A DNA stretch of 64,000 nt from Melastoma dodecandrum (taxonomy: Eukaryota; Streptophyta; Magnoliopsida; Myrtales; Melastomataceae), in the NCBI GenBank assembly GCA_029817715.1, contig JARUPY010000501.1, positions 496,001-560,000 of the forward strand. The letters are read 5' to 3'. The stretch's first letter is position 1. Every line of letters begins with the position of its first letter. Made by a program: the position numbers and the translations under genes. Below are positions 29,001 through 41,536 of this stretch, piece after piece. Under the pieces are notes generated by a model. It did no database searches. It worked only from the letters and a program-made list of their open reading frames with translations, and was not told the origin of the DNA.

Positions 29001-30901
29001 TAATGTTACCTGACTTTTCTAAACCCTTTGAAGTCGAATGTGATGCTTCGGGTATTGGTATAGGATCAGTCCTTATGCAAGAGAAGAGGCCGATCGCTTA
29101 TTTTAGTGAGAAGCTTAACGGGGCTGCATTGAACTATTCCACATACGATAAGGAGCTTTATGCCTTGGTGAGGGCTTTGGAGACATGGCAACATTACTTA
29201 TGGTCCCAGGAGTTTGTCATTCACACTGACCATGAGTCCCTCAAGCATTTGAAAGATCAAGGCAAGCTAAATCGAAGGCACACTCGTTGGATCCAGTTCA
29301 TCGAGATGTTTCCCTATGTGATTCAATACAAAACGGGTAAGGAGAACATTGTGGCTGATGCGTTATCTCGCAGGTATACTCTTATCTCAACTCTTGATGC
29401 TAAGTTTTTGGGATTCGAACATATCAAGGAGTTATACTTGCATGACCATGATTTTAAGGAAGTATTTTCTGAATGTGAAAAAGGATCTTTTGGCAAGTTT
29501 TATAGGCATGAGGGTTATTTGTTTCGTGAGAATAAGCTGTGTATTCCCCAAGGTTCCATGAGAGAGTTGCTTGTTAGGGAAGCACATGGGGGAGGATTAA
29601 TGGGGCATTTTGGTGTGACTAAGACACTAGATGTTTTGAGAGAGCATTTCTTTTGGCCTCATATGAAGCGTGATGTGATGAGAATCTGTCTTAGATGCAT
29701 CAAATGTAAGAAAGCCAAGTCTAAGATTCAACCACATGGACTTTACATGCCTTTGCCCGTTCCTAGTCATCCTTGGACTGATGTCTCAATGGATTTTGTT
29801 TTGGGTTTGCCTAGAACTAGGAATGGTAAAGATTCTATATTTGTTGTGGTAGATCGTTTTTCAAAGATGGCTCATTTTATTCCTTGCAAAAAGACGGACG
29901 ATGCTAAACATGTGGCTGATTTGTTCTTTAGGGAGATAGTGCGCTTGCATGGCATTCCAAGAACCATTGTAAGTGACCGTGATGTTAAGTTCCTAAGTCA
30001 TTTTTGGCGAGTTTTGTGGGGTAAATTGGGAACAAAGCTGTTGTTTTCTACTACTTGTCATCCCCAAACAGATGGACAAACCGAGGTTGTGAATCGAACC
30101 TTAGGAACTTTGTTGCGGGCTGTTATTAAAAAGAATTTGAAAGCTTGGGAAGAGTGCATTCCGTTCATTGAGTTTGCATATAATAGAGTTGTGCATTCCT
30201 CTACTATGTTTTCTCCTTTTGAGATTGTATATGGTTTTAATCCACTAACCCCACTAGATTTAACTCCATTGCCTAGTGATGAAATTACTAGTCTTGATGG
30301 AAAACATAAGGCAGAGTTGGTGAAGAAGATCCATGAAGAAGCAAGGAGTCGTATTCTACATAAGAATGAGCAAGCGGCTGACCAAGCTAATAGGAGAAGA
30401 AAGCATGTCACCTTTAAACCGGGAGATCTAGTTTGGGTTCATTTCAGGAAGGAGAGGTTTCCCAACCAAAGGAAATCAAAGTTGCATTCACGAGGAGATG
30501 GACCATTCCAAGTTCTAGAAAAGATTAATGACAACGCCTACAAGCTTGATTTACCAGGTGAGTATCATGTAAGTTCTACGTTTAATGTTTCTGATCTTTC
30601 TCCCTTTGATGTGGACGCAGATTCGAGGACGAATCCTTTTGAAGAAGGGGGGAATGATGAAGACCTTTCCGAAGACATGGACTCCAATGCGGAATTGGAC
30701 AAGGAGCACGATAAGGAATTGCACATTTCAACCGGACCAGTAACCAGAGCACGTGCCAAACGAATGGAGCAAGCTTTGCGGAACTTATGGATGCATATTC
30801 AAAAGGAGACCCGCACATCGAAGGAGATACAAGCTGAATATGGGCTGAATATGCTCATTACAAGTGTTGGACCCCATCAACACACTTGGGGCATTAAATG
30901 A
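26024..30901 (+). CDS. Gypsy gag-pol polyprotein, intact
   Basis: One frame of 1,625 codons encodes the proteins of the retrotransposon. A helical N-terminus and gag domain lie at about residues 1-290, with a CCHC zinc knuckle at 360-373 ([14 protein letters not shown]). The aspartic protease active site is D456 in IIDGGSC. Reverse transcriptase carries the YFDD motif with Asp 860-861. RNase H follows ([13 protein letters not shown]). The integrase has an HHCC-type zinc finger, a catalytic triad at D1257, D1318 and E1354 (35 residues between the last two), and a GPF/Y-like module near 1500. No chromodomain is recognised. About 80 C-terminal codons lie inside the 3' LTR (from 30655). All catalytic residues named are present, so the element may be active. 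Confidence 0.95.
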   Translation: MSQQEIAGLDQSSAGNNQDNEGVDQNRFIRAMQQQFQRFTLVLNAINDRLDTHDARINQMRQDPIQRPRMNNNDHEEGFNDEEDEVELSDVALRRPRGERAERPQRAHRRHPEGDMVDRNLGSIKLTIPPFQGKNDPDKYIEWERKVDLVFDCHNYSEEKKVKLAAVAFTDYAIVWWDQLMVTKRRNRERPINNWEDMKAVMRRRFVPSHYYRDLHLKLQSLKQGTNSVEEYHKEMEIAMIRANVEEDREATMARFICGLNREIANVVELQHYVELEEVVHMAMKVERQLKKGGRSSTRFESSNSNSKWTSKHEGSGSKWAGSKQGERSEGHKPTFKSSTDSKEKGNSSFQTQRNRDIKCFRCLGSGHYASQCPNKRAMILLDNGEIESAEEHESDADSMPSLEDADEVEHPVTGNALIVLRSLHVQAKEGGELQRENIFYTRCHVNSWVCGLIIDGGSCVNVASKLMVEKLGLNTQKHPRPYRLQWLNESGDLRVTKQVMISFSIGKYHDEVLCDVVPMDASHLLLGRPWQFDRRTTHDGYLNRYSFKKDGRSVTLAPLPPHQVFEEQLRIKKSIAASSKERMSVPVLKEKEGENERKASREKSKKPSDEKGKCASSPIERKERQKKSCFTKEGELESVCKGQRPMILLLYKEAYLSTNSNPSLPSVVVSLLQEFDDVFPKEMPAELPPIRGIEHQIDFIPGAPIPNRPAYRYSPQEAKELQKQVDELLSKGYVRESMSPCSLPVLLVPKKDGTWRMCVDCRAVNKITVKYRYPIPRLDDMLDELHGSTVFSKIDLKSGYHQIRMKEGDEWKTAFKTKNGLYEWLVMPFGLTNAPSTFMRLMNHVLRAYIGKFVVVYFDDILIFSKNEHDHVNHLRSVLEALRHEKLYANLKKCEFFLESVVFLGFVVSSRGVEVDEEKVRAIREWPTPTTISEVRSFHGLAGFYRRFVRDFSTIASPLTDIIKKDVGFRWGTEQEKAFKTLKEKLSSAPLLMLPDFSKPFEVECDASGIGIGSVLMQEKRPIAYFSEKLNGAALNYSTYDKELYALVRALETWQHYLWSQEFVIHTDHESLKHLKDQGKLNRRHTRWIQFIEMFPYVIQYKTGKENIVADALSRRYTLISTLDAKFLGFEHIKELYLHDHDFKEVFSECEKGSFGKFYRHEGYLFRENKLCIPQGSMRELLVREAHGGGLMGHFGVTKTLDVLREHFFWPHMKRDVMRICLRCIKCKKAKSKIQPHGLYMPLPVPSHPWTDVSMDFVLGLPRTRNGKDSIFVVVDRFSKMAHFIPCKKTDDAKHVADLFFREIVRLHGIPRTIVSDRDVKFLSHFWRVLWGKLGTKLLFSTTCHPQTDGQTEVVNRTLGTLLRAVIKKNLKAWEECIPFIEFAYNRVVHSSTMFSPFEIVYGFNPLTPLDLTPLPSDEITSLDGKHKAELVKKIHEEARSRILHKNEQAADQANRRRKHVTFKPGDLVWVHFRKERFPNQRKSKLHSRGDGPFQVLEKINDNAYKLDLPGEYHVSSTFNVSDLSPFDVDADSRTNPFEEGGNDEDLSEDMDSNAELDKEHDKELHISTGPVTRARAKRMEQALRNLWMHIQKETRTSKEIQAEYGLNMLITSVGPHQHTWGIK
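30641..30654 (+). other. Polypurine tract
   Basis: GAAGAAGGGGGGAA directly abuts the 3' LTR and would prime plus-strand synthesis. It is also translated as part of the polyprotein. Confidence 0.85.
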
Positions 30902-31319
30902 AGGTCTCAACCACTTCTAACCAGCCTTGAATAGCTCCTTGAAGAAGGCCATCTGCACTTGGACGCCCAACAACCATTAAAGGCCTTAAATTTCTCTTAT
31001 TCAATTTCCTATGCTAAGGACCTTTGGCTTTCCCCTTCATTCAGATTGCATGGCCATTATAAGCATAGTTTTATGTGACTTTGAAGGGGGATTTTTCCAG
31101 ATTTGTGAGAGTTTCTCCATTTTGTTCTTATTGAACTCATGCTTCAAGGGTTGCAAGTCGGTTACTTGTAGTTCTTAAGCTCCTTATAATATTGGTTTCT
31201 AGCTCTTATAACTACGGGGTCAATATTCATCTATCGAAATCTCTGTCTTGTCGATCCGGGTTCTCTTTCCATTGTATTGTTGCTGGGTTCCGTGGCAAGG
31301 TTCGACGGGGTTCGCATCA
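30655..31319 (+). repeat. 3' LTR of the gypsy element
   Basis: 665 bp, matching 24905-25569 with six substitutions. It contains the last codons and stop of gag-pol. The ACTGT target copy follows at 31320-31324. Confidence 0.95.
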
Positions 31320-31324
31320 ACTGT

Positions 31325-31939
31325 CGTGGTTGGTAATAATGAAATAAATTACCCAAACAAAAGTGGAAAGCTCACTGTGGTTTGTGCAATTTTCTTGGTC
31401 CATGATTATTTGATCTCGGATTACTCAGACATCTTTTAAGAGGTGGGGGGGGGGGGTGGGGGGTTGGATCTTTGTCTGGATTTGGAGGGGTCAAGATCTA
31501 AATCATAGCGTCTGACCCGCAGACACACAATTTAAATTTTAACCCCATCTTTCTTTTCAACCCCTTACTAAGAAAAAGTTTACGGAAACACACTCGCGGA
31601 TTGGATAGCTCCTAGAATGACGTCATTGTATGCGCCAGTGGCACGGATGCAAATACCGACAAATACAGGGGCACTTAAGCACCACCAACCCACCTCCCCC
31701 AACTTCTGTCCAAAGTCTTCCTCCCCACTCGTGAACATGACGTCATCCCGCCGGCCCCTGGAAAAGATGCGAGAGAGGATCAGTCTTTTCGAACCGAGGG
31801 AAACCCGTCTGTTAACTTTCGTTTAATTTAATACCTTGCCCACCTCTATTTCTGTCGAACCCTTTGCCTCCATTACTTCCATTTTTTATTATTTCCCATT
31901 GATTCACTCGCGTCTGGAAAAGCGAGGAGAAAAGTAGTC
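31325..31939. other. Upstream region of NADP-ICDH
   Basis: Contains a G-rich run at about 31442-31465 and a C-rich leader. No coding sequence is supported. Confidence 0.5.
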
Positions 31940-34900
31940 ATGGGTTTCCAGAAGATCAAGGTCGAGAACCCCATCGTCGAGATGGACGGTAATGGATCGA
32001 TCTCCTTCTCGCCATGTTGTTTTGGTAGATCTTGGATGATGTTGGGAGAGTTGGGTTCTTGGGTTGTAGTTTGGTTTGGGTTGTGGGTGGGAGAAAAAGG
32101 AGGGAACTTTGAATGATTCCGTACTTGAAAAGATCCCACCTGGTGTGCTGCTCGTTTTATTTTGGTGCTCTGGTGGGGGACGGAGTGCAGGGAATGATTG
32201 TTGTTTTATTGTGTCGTTGGGTGTTGTCAGGGTTTTGAGCATGTGTGGCTCTGATCCGAATTGAGGATGTGTTTTCTTTCCTGTACAAAAATGAAATGGT
32301 AAAAGAAATTGGAAATCTGGGGGTGATATTGGTGGGGCATACATTTTCAGGGGGATCAGTTTCTTGTTATTGATTGTTCAGGTAATGGTGATTTTCACCC
32401 CCCATGTGTTGTTTGTTTCGCATCCTCCTGTCCGGACAGTGCTGCACTTGGTGGGGTATTCTGGCTCTGATGGTTCCCGATATTTTGTCCTGATCTACTC
32501 ACTTCTCTTATTGAACCTCAATGAATTTACACCCCCATTTTTTGTTTTCGGGGACCGTTCGTTTTGTTCAGGATAGATTATGGTTCTATAGATTTCGCAA
32601 AGCCTAAACCTTCGGAAAAGGGACTCTTCGATGGGATTTTTTCATGTTGTTGTTGAATTGAGAGGTGAATGGGATGTAGAAAACTTGCACGAACTGGGTC
32701 ATGTTCATTTCGTGGCCAATACTGGTGGTGTTTTGTGGATCTTTTTCTTTTTTTTAATTGCAATTTCCTTGTCACGTCTTTGCAGAAAAGGAACGAATTA
32801 GTTGTTTTAAGTCCGAGGCAGGGTATCCCATGGCCAACCATTTATCGTGTAGATTGCCTTCTGGGGTTTAATCTTTCTCTTTTCTCTTAAAACTTTTCAG
32901 GGGATGAAATGACCCGTGTATTTTGGAAATCTATCAAGGACAAGGTAATTATGCACTTTCCTTGTCTTGCAATAAAAATGTGCTCTCTTCATTTCATCGT
33001 TGAAGCTCTGTTATATTTTATCTGCAGCTCATTTTTCCATTCTTGGAACTGGACATCAAGTACTATGACCTTGGTCTTCCTAATCGTGATGCAACAGATG
33101 ACAAAGTCACTGTAGAAAGTGCAGAAGCAACTCTCAAGTATGCTCTTTGGCATCTCTATTGATATTTTTATGCTTTTGTGTAATATCCCATGTTTCCTCA
33201 GGTTAGATTTCTGTTCTCCTCCTCCTCCTCCTCATAGTGCTATGTCAAAGTATAATTTTCGTTCTCCTTGTCAAGTTTGGGGCTGTTAATGATCTCTTTT
33301 GTCTGCTTTAGGTACAATGTTGCCATCAAGTGTGCAACTATCACCCCTGGTGAGTGCTTGGTCGTGCAACTTTGCCATACACACACCTTGAAAAATTTTT
33401 AAAGTTCACTTCTCGGTAACATCATCCATGATAAAAAATGCTTGCTCTCGTAGACGAGGGCCGTGTGAAGGAGTTTGGTCTGAAGTTCATGTGGAAGAGT
33501 CCAAATGGAACTATTAGAAACATTTTGAATGGTATTACTCCAAAGTTTCTGGTTTATTTATTCTTTTTCCATTTATTTCTTGTCAACATTTACTGATCAC
33601 ACTTGGAGCTTCCATTTTTGAGGTACCGTGTTCAGAGAACCAATCTTGTGCAAGAACATTCCCCGACTTCTTCCTGGTATAGTTACTCAAATATCTGTTC
33701 GCCCACACTAATCAGAGCATGATCTAATTTTGAAGTGTCTTGAAATATGTTTAGGATGGACGAAGCCAATTTGCATTGGAAGGCATGCCTTTGGGGATCA
33801 GTATCGAGCTACTGATGATGTTATTAGAGGACCAGGGACACTTAAACTTGTCTTTGGTAGGCATATGATTGATGGGTTGCTGAATCAATTCTCTATGAAA
33901 TGTTTATTGTATCTCAGCATGATTCCAATTTGCAGTTCCAGAAGAAGGTGGTGAGAAGGTGGAACATGATGTGTATCACTTCAAAGGCTCCGGCGGAGTC
34001 GGACTGGCTATGTATAACACGGATGAGGTCAGATTTTCCCCCAGGGCCATCATTTGTGAGTCTTTTGCTTCAGTATTTGCATTAATGCATTTGGGTTGTA
34101 ACCTTTTCTTCAAAACTTTTACATAGTCCATCCAAGCTTTTGCGGAGGCCTCTATGAACATGGCTTATGAGAAGAAGTGGCCACTTTATTTGAGCACAAA
34201 GAATACCATCCTTAAGAAGTATGATGGAAGGTAATTCATCTTAGAAAGCACTTACCACATTTAATTGTGACGGCCCTGGGAAGCTATTAAATTGAGGTTC
34301 TTATATGATGCTCAGATTCAAGGATATATTCCAAGAAGTGTATGAGGCTAACTGGAAATCTAAGTTCGAGGCTGCTGGAATATGGTTAACCGCTGCGTTC
34401 TGTTTTACTTGATGTGTTTATTGCACAACTTTTATGTTTTGTCTTTGTGAATAATTCTCGTTGTTGCGTTCTGTAGGTATGAACATCGTCTTATCGATGA
34501 TATGGTAGCTTATGCTGTTAAGAGCGATGGAGGATATGTCTGGGCCTGCAAGAATTATGATGGAGATGTGCAGAGCGATTTCTTGGCACAAGGTTGGTTC
34601 TCCTGAGTAGTCTGCTGCTCTGGGTTGTGGAACATACGAGACCCGCTTTTAACTTAATTCATTTTTTCATTTCTTTCGTGCAATCTTCGTTTTTCTTGCT
34701 GAGTTTCTACCTTTGATTCTTTTGATCCGGAATATGTATTGGCAGGATTTGGATCTCTTGGCTTGATGACCTCTGTTCTGGTAAGGGAAGGGTTTGTTCT
34801 TTTGTTTCTTTTACTTAATGGCCCTTGCCTGAGGGAGCACTTGATCGAACATTGTTTTGGTTCATGTAGGTGTGCCCTGATGGAAAGACCATTGAAGCGG

Positions 34901-35445
34901 AAGCTGCTCATGGCACAGTTACTCGCCATTACAGGGTCCATCAGAAGGGCGGGGAAACCAGCACAAATAGCATTGCCTCTATTTTTGCTTGGTCAAGAGG
35001 GCTTGCACATAGGTAAAACATTTGCATATGACTCGGGATCATTCGAGTCCTTTAGCCCTCGACAAAGCAGATTTCAACGCGACGTTGCATTTCAGGGCCA
35101 AGCTGGATGGCAATGCCAGGCTTCTTGATTTCACTGAGAAATTAGAAGCTGCTTGTGTTGGGGCCGTGGAGTCTGGAAAGATGACCAAGGATCTCGCAAT
35201 CATAATTCATGGCTCTAAGTACGTTTGTCCTTCACACCAAGAGCTCGCCTTTGTCGCTGCAATCTCTTCATCAATCGCCTGCCCTTTTCCCGGGGCTTTC
35301 ACTGCTTTAGGAAACTATTCTTTTTTTTTGTTTTGCTTATCCCTTAATCGTGGCACGTGACAGGGTCACCCGGGATCAATACCTGAACACAGAAGAGTTC
35401 ATTGACGCTGTCGCGGCCGAGCTGAAGGCGTGCCTCTCCTGCTAA
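31940..35445 (+). CDS. ICDH: Cytosolic NADP-dependent isocitrate dehydrogenase, complete
   Basis: Oxidatively decarboxylates isocitrate to 2-oxoglutarate with NADP in the cytosol, supplying 2-oxoglutarate for ammonium assimilation and NADPH. Fifteen exons: 31940-31988, 32901-32944, 33028-33137, 33312-33349, 33454-33531, 33623-33676, 33755-33856, 33936-34027, 34127-34230, 34316-34384, 34477-34592, 34746-34780, 34870-35012, 35096-35218, 35364-35445. All are in phase and give 412 residues. Visible blocks: [48 protein letters not shown] (substrate site), [51 protein letters not shown] and [11 protein letters not shown] (NADP site). It starts [12 protein letters not shown] without a transit peptide and ends LKACLSC, not a peroxisomal SKL-type signal, hence cytosolic. 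Intron 1 is long (912 bp). Confidence 0.96.
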
Positions 35446-36464
35446 ACCGATCTTTGACGTGGGTAGACTTAATCCCTCCTTTATTCAGAGCAGAACACAA
35501 ACCAAGATTTCCCGACACGACACCCGTCTTTCTCCGCTAGCAGTCAGAGGACCACCAGTGCAGCGATGGTGTGGCACTTCGGAGCGGTCTCAACGGAAGG
35601 GCAGGGTTCGGACTAAAAATCCTCAGTTTTAGAGATCACAATGTTATCCCCATTTCACTTGAAGGTAATGCTTTTGGTATCCAGACTGGGTCCCCACAAA
35701 AGAAATGAATGAAAACTATTATGTACTTGCTAGTAGGTTTCTATTTCTACGTATATCTACTAACATTTTAGAAAAATGTCAGATTGTCAGACTTCCATAG
35801 TTCCTTTACGATTGTAGACTAGCTCGAACTCAATCGTCGGCTTGACCTTCGTTGCGACCGGCGCTGCCACGTCTACAAGAAAGTAAAACATGTAACTCAA
35901 TAATTAGGCACGGTCGAAAGTGACTGAACAATTGTAGACTTTAATGTTTCATCGGGGATGAACGACAAGATAAGAGGGAGACATGATGGGCGATTGGAGT
36001 GGATGTAAGAAGATGAGCCAAGGTAGATGAGCGAAATAGCGAAGCCTATTTTTCCTTTCTTTTGTTTTGCGAGCCGCACGACTTCTTTCCCAACCCGTTC
36101 CGATTAAAATTACAACTTTCATCTTACTATTAAAACAATTTATATGATAAAAACCATTTATTATTTTTGGAGGGAAGATAATAAGAGGTCACGTTCAAGA
36201 AAACTACATGCGAATTGTCTGGATCGATTCGTTCCTAGTCATTTAAAATGTTTGTTGTAATTTTCTTTTTGATTTTTTGGAGTTGGGATATTGTCGGCAG
36301 GTATGGATTGGGGCATATTCTACATCAAGACCCCATTTCCATCATTCATTTTTCAACTTTAAGCGTGACCGATAGAGAGAGAGAGAGAGAGAGAGAGGGA
36401 AGGAGTGCTTTCCTTTCTATTCCTCCATCTTTCTTGTCGTCCTTCCCTTTGCTGGAGTGGAGCC
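35446..36464. other. Intergenic, 3' flank of ICDH and promoter of GAD
   Basis: A (GA)n run at about 36374-36397 lies in the GAD leader. No gene is supported. Confidence 0.6.
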
Positions 36465-39125
36465 ATGGTGCTTTCGAAGATCGCGTCGCAGTCCGATGCC
36501 TCCATCCACTCCACGTTTGCCTCTCGCTACGTCCGGGCCCCTCTTCCCAGGTAACACAAAATCCTCGAGAAGAAACGACCCAACCTCCTCCTCCGCTTAT
36601 ATCGTAGATCTAGATCGAGGACAGTCCGGAGTAAACGCGTGCGCGGCTGATCGACGCAGGTTCAAGATGTCGGAGAACTCGATCCCCAAGGAAGCCGCGT
36701 ACCAGATAATAAACGACGAGCTTATGCTGGACGGGAACCCGAGGCTGAACCTTGCCTCGTTCGTGACCACGTGGATGGAGCCCGAGTGCGATAAGCTCAT
36801 CATGGATTCGATCAACAAGAACTACGTTGACATGGACGAGTACCCCGTCACCACCGAGCTACAGGTAAAACTAAACCCTCTCCCCTCCGGTGCCGGAAGG
36901 AACAGTCCCTCGAATGATAACCAAACAAAAACTTCACTAAAATAGAAATCTTCTTAGGATAACATAAAATATTGTACCCGTTGTATGCAAAGGTGGGTCG
37001 TATAATTGTACTTTATTTATTATAGAAATTTCAGACCAGACATGATGTAAAAGGTTTGGACATAGTGGGAAAGGTGGGGCTCGCTCCTTACATGTGAAAG
37101 TTACATTAACAATGTCTAGATCTGGAAACAAGATGAGTTCGTCCCCATTATTAAAATAATAATAGAGAAAGCATAGAATCTCCCTAGAGCATCGTGAGAG
37201 ATGATCTAACACTTACTAAAATGAGTTAAGAATGTCCAAATTATTACACCATTAGAGAAGCATTAGTTAGGGTTGAAGATAATTATGACTGGTTGATTTA
37301 GTCATTTTGACTGGTTGTTGAATGAAACGACACGAACTTTCATCCACTGTTCTTCTCTTTCGTAGAAGAATGGTCGTTAATTTATTGCCCATTTCTTTCT
37401 ATCCTCCAACCATAGACAATGACATTATTCAGATGGTCCCATGCAAACTGGCAGTATACTTAGTTGTTGTAATAATGTTACCCATCAATCGCGGGTTAAC
37501 AAGTGGCGTGCGCTGGCAACCATAGAAGAAGATATTATGATGGATTTAGTAGAACATTATGATACAGGATAGCTTTAAAGTTTGGTTAATCTGGTTATAT
37601 TATTTTTTGGCAGAACCGATGCGTGAATATGATAGCACATCTCTTCAATGCCCCATTGGGGGAGTCCGAGGCCGCGGTCGGTGTCGGGACGATCGGATCG
37701 TCGGAGGCGATCATGTTGGCCGGTCTGGCCTTCAAGAGGAAGTGGCAGAACAAGAGGAAAGCCCTGGGCCTGCCTTACGACAAGCCCAACATCGTCACCG
37801 GCGCCAATGTCCAGGTACGCTTCGGTCCGGGAAGGATTGCGACAACTGGTTGTTCGTTTCGGCGGGACCGTCGTTCTTATACTCGGGTAGCGGTTAGGTT
37901 TGCTGGGAGAAATTCGCTAGGTACTTCGAGGTGGAACTGAAGGAAGTCAAGCTGAGGGAGGGGTACTACGTGATGGACCCTGCCAAGGCCGTCGAGATGG
38001 TCGATGAGAACACCATCTGCGTGGCTGCCATTCTGGGATCGACGCTCAATGGGGAGTTCGAGGATGTCAAGCACTTGAACGACCTGCTGACCGAGAAGAA
38101 CAAGCAAACAGGGTACTAACAAATTACTTGCAGGGTTAATGGGACATGCGCAAGAGTTTCAGGGACGAAACGATAAACGTTTTATATATTCTTGTTACAG
38201 ATGGGACACGCCGATCCATGTTGACGCTGCTAGTGGAGGTTTCATCGCGCCGTTTCTGTACCCGGAGCTTGAGTGGGATTTCCGGGTGCCGCTAGTGAAG
38301 AGCATCAATGTCAGCGGACACAAGTATGGTCTCGTTTATGCCGGAATTGGGTGGGTCATATGGAGGAGCAAGGAGGATCTGCCAGAGGAACTCATCTTTC
38401 ACATTAATTATCTAGGGGCCGATCAGCCCACTTTCACCCTCAACTTCTCAAAGGGTAATCGGTACAATCGGCATTTTTGGCTGACGGTTATTGCGGCGAG
38501 CTGATCTCTGGCTTTCTTTCCTGAAAATCGCAGGTTCGAGTCAAGTCATTGCTCAATACTACCAACTCATTAGGCTGGGATTCGAGGTTAGTTCGGAAAT
38601 TGATGAACAGGAGCAGCGACTCACAGCGAGGCCGGTCTCATAGAAGTTTCCATGACGGTTTCCTTGCAGGGCTACAAGAACGTGATGGAGAATTGCCGAG
38701 AGAACGCGATCATCCTAAAACAAGGACTCGAGAAGACAGGGAAGTTCAACATCGTATCCAAGGACGAAGGCGTGCCCCTTGTTGCGTTCTCCTTGAAGGA
38801 CAACAGTTGTCACAACGAGTTCGAGGTGGCGGATGTGCTGAGGAGGTTCGGGTGGATCGTTCCCGCGTACACGATGCCGCCGGACGCGCAGCACGTGACG
38901 GTGCTCCGCGTCGTGATAAGGGAGGACTTCTCCCGCACGCTGGCCGAGCGCCTGGTCATGGACATCCAGAAGGTCCTTCACGAGATTGAGATGCTCCCTG
39001 CAAGGGTTGCGGCCGCAGAGGAGAAGGCTGCCGGGAAGGCGGTCGACGACAAGAAGTTGTTGGAGATTACTACAGCCTGGAGGAAGTTTGCAAAGGACAG
39101 GAAGAAGACGAACGGCGTCTGCTAG
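36465..39125 (+). CDS. GAD: Glutamate decarboxylase, complete
   Basis: PLP enzyme that decarboxylates glutamate to GABA in the cytosol and is activated by Ca2+/calmodulin. Seven exons: 36465-36550, 36660-36864, 37614-37814, 37898-38112, 38201-38454, 38534-38586, 38670-39125, in phase, giving 489 residues. The start [20 protein letters not shown] is typical. Family blocks are [60 protein letters not shown], and [18 protein letters not shown] with the PLP lysine at about residue 277. The C-terminus carries a basic Trp-containing segment ([18 protein letters not shown]) fitting the plant calmodulin-binding domain. A broken second copy lies just downstream. No damage seen. Confidence 0.96.
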
Positions 39126-39178
39126 TATCCCTCACAACACTCCTCGTTATCAACTTATTATCATGGGTTTGAGACCAA

Positions 39179-39275
39179 AGTATTGCTTGCTTTCATTATA
39201 TCCTCCCCGTCATAATTTGGTCAACTAAGTATTGCTTGCTTTCATTATATCCTCCCTGTCATAATTTGGTCAACT
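39179..39275. repeat. 49-bp tandem duplication in the GAD 3' flank
   Basis: Unit 39179-39227 is repeated at 39228-39275 with one visible C/T mismatch. It probably lies in the GAD 3' UTR. Confidence 0.9.
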
Positions 39276-39508
39276 TACCATGGAAGCATTTTGTATTCAA
39301 GACATTAATTCTTATATTGCAATGAACTCTCGCGATCGATGTCATGAACTAATAATGTCTAAATGAGATGAAATGAGGAAGTGGAGAGAGATTTGGATCT
39401 CTGGTTTCTTGTTTGGGCAAGTTGCGGCATCTCGAATTTTCCTGCCACGCTTGCATCGGCTAAATTCATCGTATCGGATTCTCGAATGTAATGACGTGAA
39501 CCTGGGGA

Positions 39509-39598
39509 TGGGGCACTCAGAGGTCGCGTCGCAGCCCGACGCCTCTGCTTAGTCCCTCCTCTTCGCCTTCGCTATGTCCGGGCGGCCTCTCTTCCCAT
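39509..39598 (+). pseudogene. GAD exon 1 relic
   Basis: Starts ATGGGGCACTCAGAGGTCGC and follows GAD exon 1 (36465-36550) nearly base for base through CGTCGCAG, then GTCCGGGC, then CTCTTCCCA. An in-frame stop (TAG near 39550) and a ruined donor (TGTATG for GTAACA) kill it. With the exon-2 relic at 51.3 kb it represents a second, tandem GAD copy. Confidence 0.82.
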
Positions 39599-39618
39599 GT
39601 ATGAAAGGAAAATTCTGC

Positions 39619-39893
39619 TGGTTGAAAATAAAATTAATTTAAGGCTTATGTTGGGGTTTTAATATTGAATTTAAGTTATTTTTAATGGGTAGATTTAAGT
39701 TAATGGTGGTGATTTTTAATAACTGCAGTTTAATTTTGGTAGACGGGGAGTCTGATGATTGTCTTTAAAATGTAAAAAAAAAAAAAACAGAGAGTTGCAG
39801 TGAGTCTTCTCCAAGAAATTATCAGATTGTTTTCCGGTAAGTTCACTGATTTTTCCGGCGAATTGCAGCGAGCGCCCGTCAACGTTTCCAACA
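39619..39893 (+). repeat. 5' LTR of the copia element
   Basis: About 275 bp, TGGTTGAAAATAAAATTAAT at the start, CCAACA at the end. It contains a 14-15 bp A run near 39775-39787. Similar to 50955-51244 with numerous differences. Confidence 0.8.
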
Positions 39894-39909
39894 AAGTGGT
39901 ATCAGAGCG

Positions 39910-40560
39910 ATGATGTCTTTAAACTTCCAGTATCCGCGTCTTACGAAGGACAACTACGATAGTTGGTCTATCCGAGTGAAGGCGATACTCGGTTTCCAAG
40001 GTGCGTGGGAAATCGTTAGCGATGGGTTTGCCGAATCCGACGAGGATGCGGAGTTGGCCATTATTCAAATGTTCGAGAAGAACAAAAAGAAATACCAGCA
40101 TGCTCTATCAATCATCCACCAGTATTTCGATGATGTCGCTTTTGAGAAAGTAGCAAATGCCTCAACTTCGAAGGAGGCATGGGGAATTCTCGAAAAGGTA
40201 AAGAAAGTGCGTCTTCAGATCTTACGGGGAGAATTTGAAGATCTTCGTCAGGAAGCGTCGGAGTCTATTTCAGACTATTTCACGCGGGTCTTATCCATCG
40301 TCAACCAAATGAAAAGACACGGTGAAAGTATAGAAGACGTTCGAGTGATCGAGAAAATTTTACGCGCTCTACATCAAAGATTTGATCATGTTGTGGTTGC
40401 AATCGAGGAGAACATAGATTTGGAGAATCTGTCCATTGATGAATTAAACGGATCACTACGGGTGCACGAGGAGCGGATGAACAAGCACAAGAAAGAGCCA
40501 TTGAAGCAAGACCTTCAAGTCAAGCATTCATTTGTTGAAAAGGGGAGCGCAGTTCACTGA
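39910..40560 (+). pseudogene. Copia gag
   Basis: Frame of 216 codons encoding a UBN2-type gag: FQYPRLTKDNYDSWSIRVKA, AWEIVSDGF, TSKEAWGILE, LRGEFEDLRQEASESISDYF. It ends at a TGA at 40558-40560, after which the RG-rich linker and a damaged CCHC knuckle continue, interrupted by the 785-bp insert. Structural protein of the retrotransposon, no longer functional. Confidence 0.82.
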
Positions 40561-40746
40561 GGTCGCGGTTATTCTCGTGGTGGGTCGAGGTCGCGGTAGA
40601 AATCAAGAAGTTGAGAAAGCGAACGATGAAAAGCCTCGAGAAAATTCGAGAGGTCAAGGTAGAGGAAGAGAAAGAGAACGCGGATGAGGACGAGTACGAG
40701 GAAGAGACGGATACGAGAGGGGGTATGACAAATCGCGGGTTGAGTG

Positions 40747-41531
40747 TGTTGACATGGCAAAAAATCTTGGGCTTAATTTAATTATGACCCGTGCGAAAAC
40801 TTATTTTAATATAGCCCATCAAAGCAAGAATGGGGAATACAAGCCCGTACTAAGCCTACGGCACATAAGTCTGCGAAGAAGGAAACATTGTTATGTCTGC
40901 GAAGAAGGAAACACTGTTATATCAATAAAAAACACGAACTGTTATATCAATAAAAAACATGACAATCAAACTCAAAAACATTTGCATTGATCGCCACCCT
41001 TTAGTTTTAGTTAACAGGCGTCCAGATCCTGACCTGGGTGAACTCACAAGGGTTATTGGTCTTCACTTCCACCATCAGAGTGAGCAACCGTAGCTCTGGT
41101 AACATTCTCCGTCATCACTTCACTGTCGGGGGGAGCAACCGTAACCCCGATAGCCAATCCCTGCCTTCACTCCATCGTCTTGGTGAGCAACCGTAGCCTC
41201 GACACCAAAGCTCCGCCTTCGTTCCACCGTCCGACATCCACATCCGACACTGCCTTCAACCATACTCCGTCCGCCATTCCTCCAGAAGCCGATATCCACC
41301 ACTCCAGTCCGAAAGTTTATGGCGCCAACAGCAAGTCTACAACGTCACCACCATTTGCACCAGCAACTTTTACTTATTTTTATGGCTGTAAGCTTTTCAG
41401 TTCTATTGTAAGACATCATTTGATATTGTTTGATCAATTCAATTCATCTTTTTCTTTACTGGCGACCATATCCGAATCCCTGTGAGTAATCGTGCCAAAT
41501 ATTCCCAACATGATCCGTTTCGGTGCGAATA
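40747..41531. mobile_element. 785-bp nested insertion, probable solo LTR
   Basis: Inserted in the gag zinc-knuckle region. GAGTG flanks it at 40742-40746 and 41532-41536, and the gag frame continues cleanly if the insert and one GAGTG are removed. It begins TGTTGACATGG; a matching CAACA lies at 41506-41510, 21 bp before the right edge. It holds no coding gene, has 25-26-bp tandem repeats at about 40869-40963, and has three imperfect copies of a GAGCAACCGTA-containing unit at about 41057-41215. A solo LTR with a few extra bases is the simplest reading. Confidence 0.72.
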
Positions 41532-41536
41532 GAGTG

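Larger units (their letters stand above)
24905..31319 (+). mobile_element. Intact Ty3/gypsy LTR retrotransposon, probably CRM-type chromovirus
   Basis: A complete 6,415-bp element. Both LTRs are 665 bp, start TG and end CA, and differ at six positions (about 0.9%), so the insertion is young. It is flanked by ACTGT at 24900-24904 and 31320-31324. A primer-binding site resembling the initiator-Met tRNA complement follows the 5' LTR, and a polypurine tract precedes the 3' LTR. One uninterrupted gag-pol frame fills the interior. The order protease, RT, RNase H, integrase marks Ty3/gypsy. The frame continuing into the 3' LTR and the lack of a canonical chromodomain suggest the CRM lineage; this lineage call is inference. 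Confidence 0.95.
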
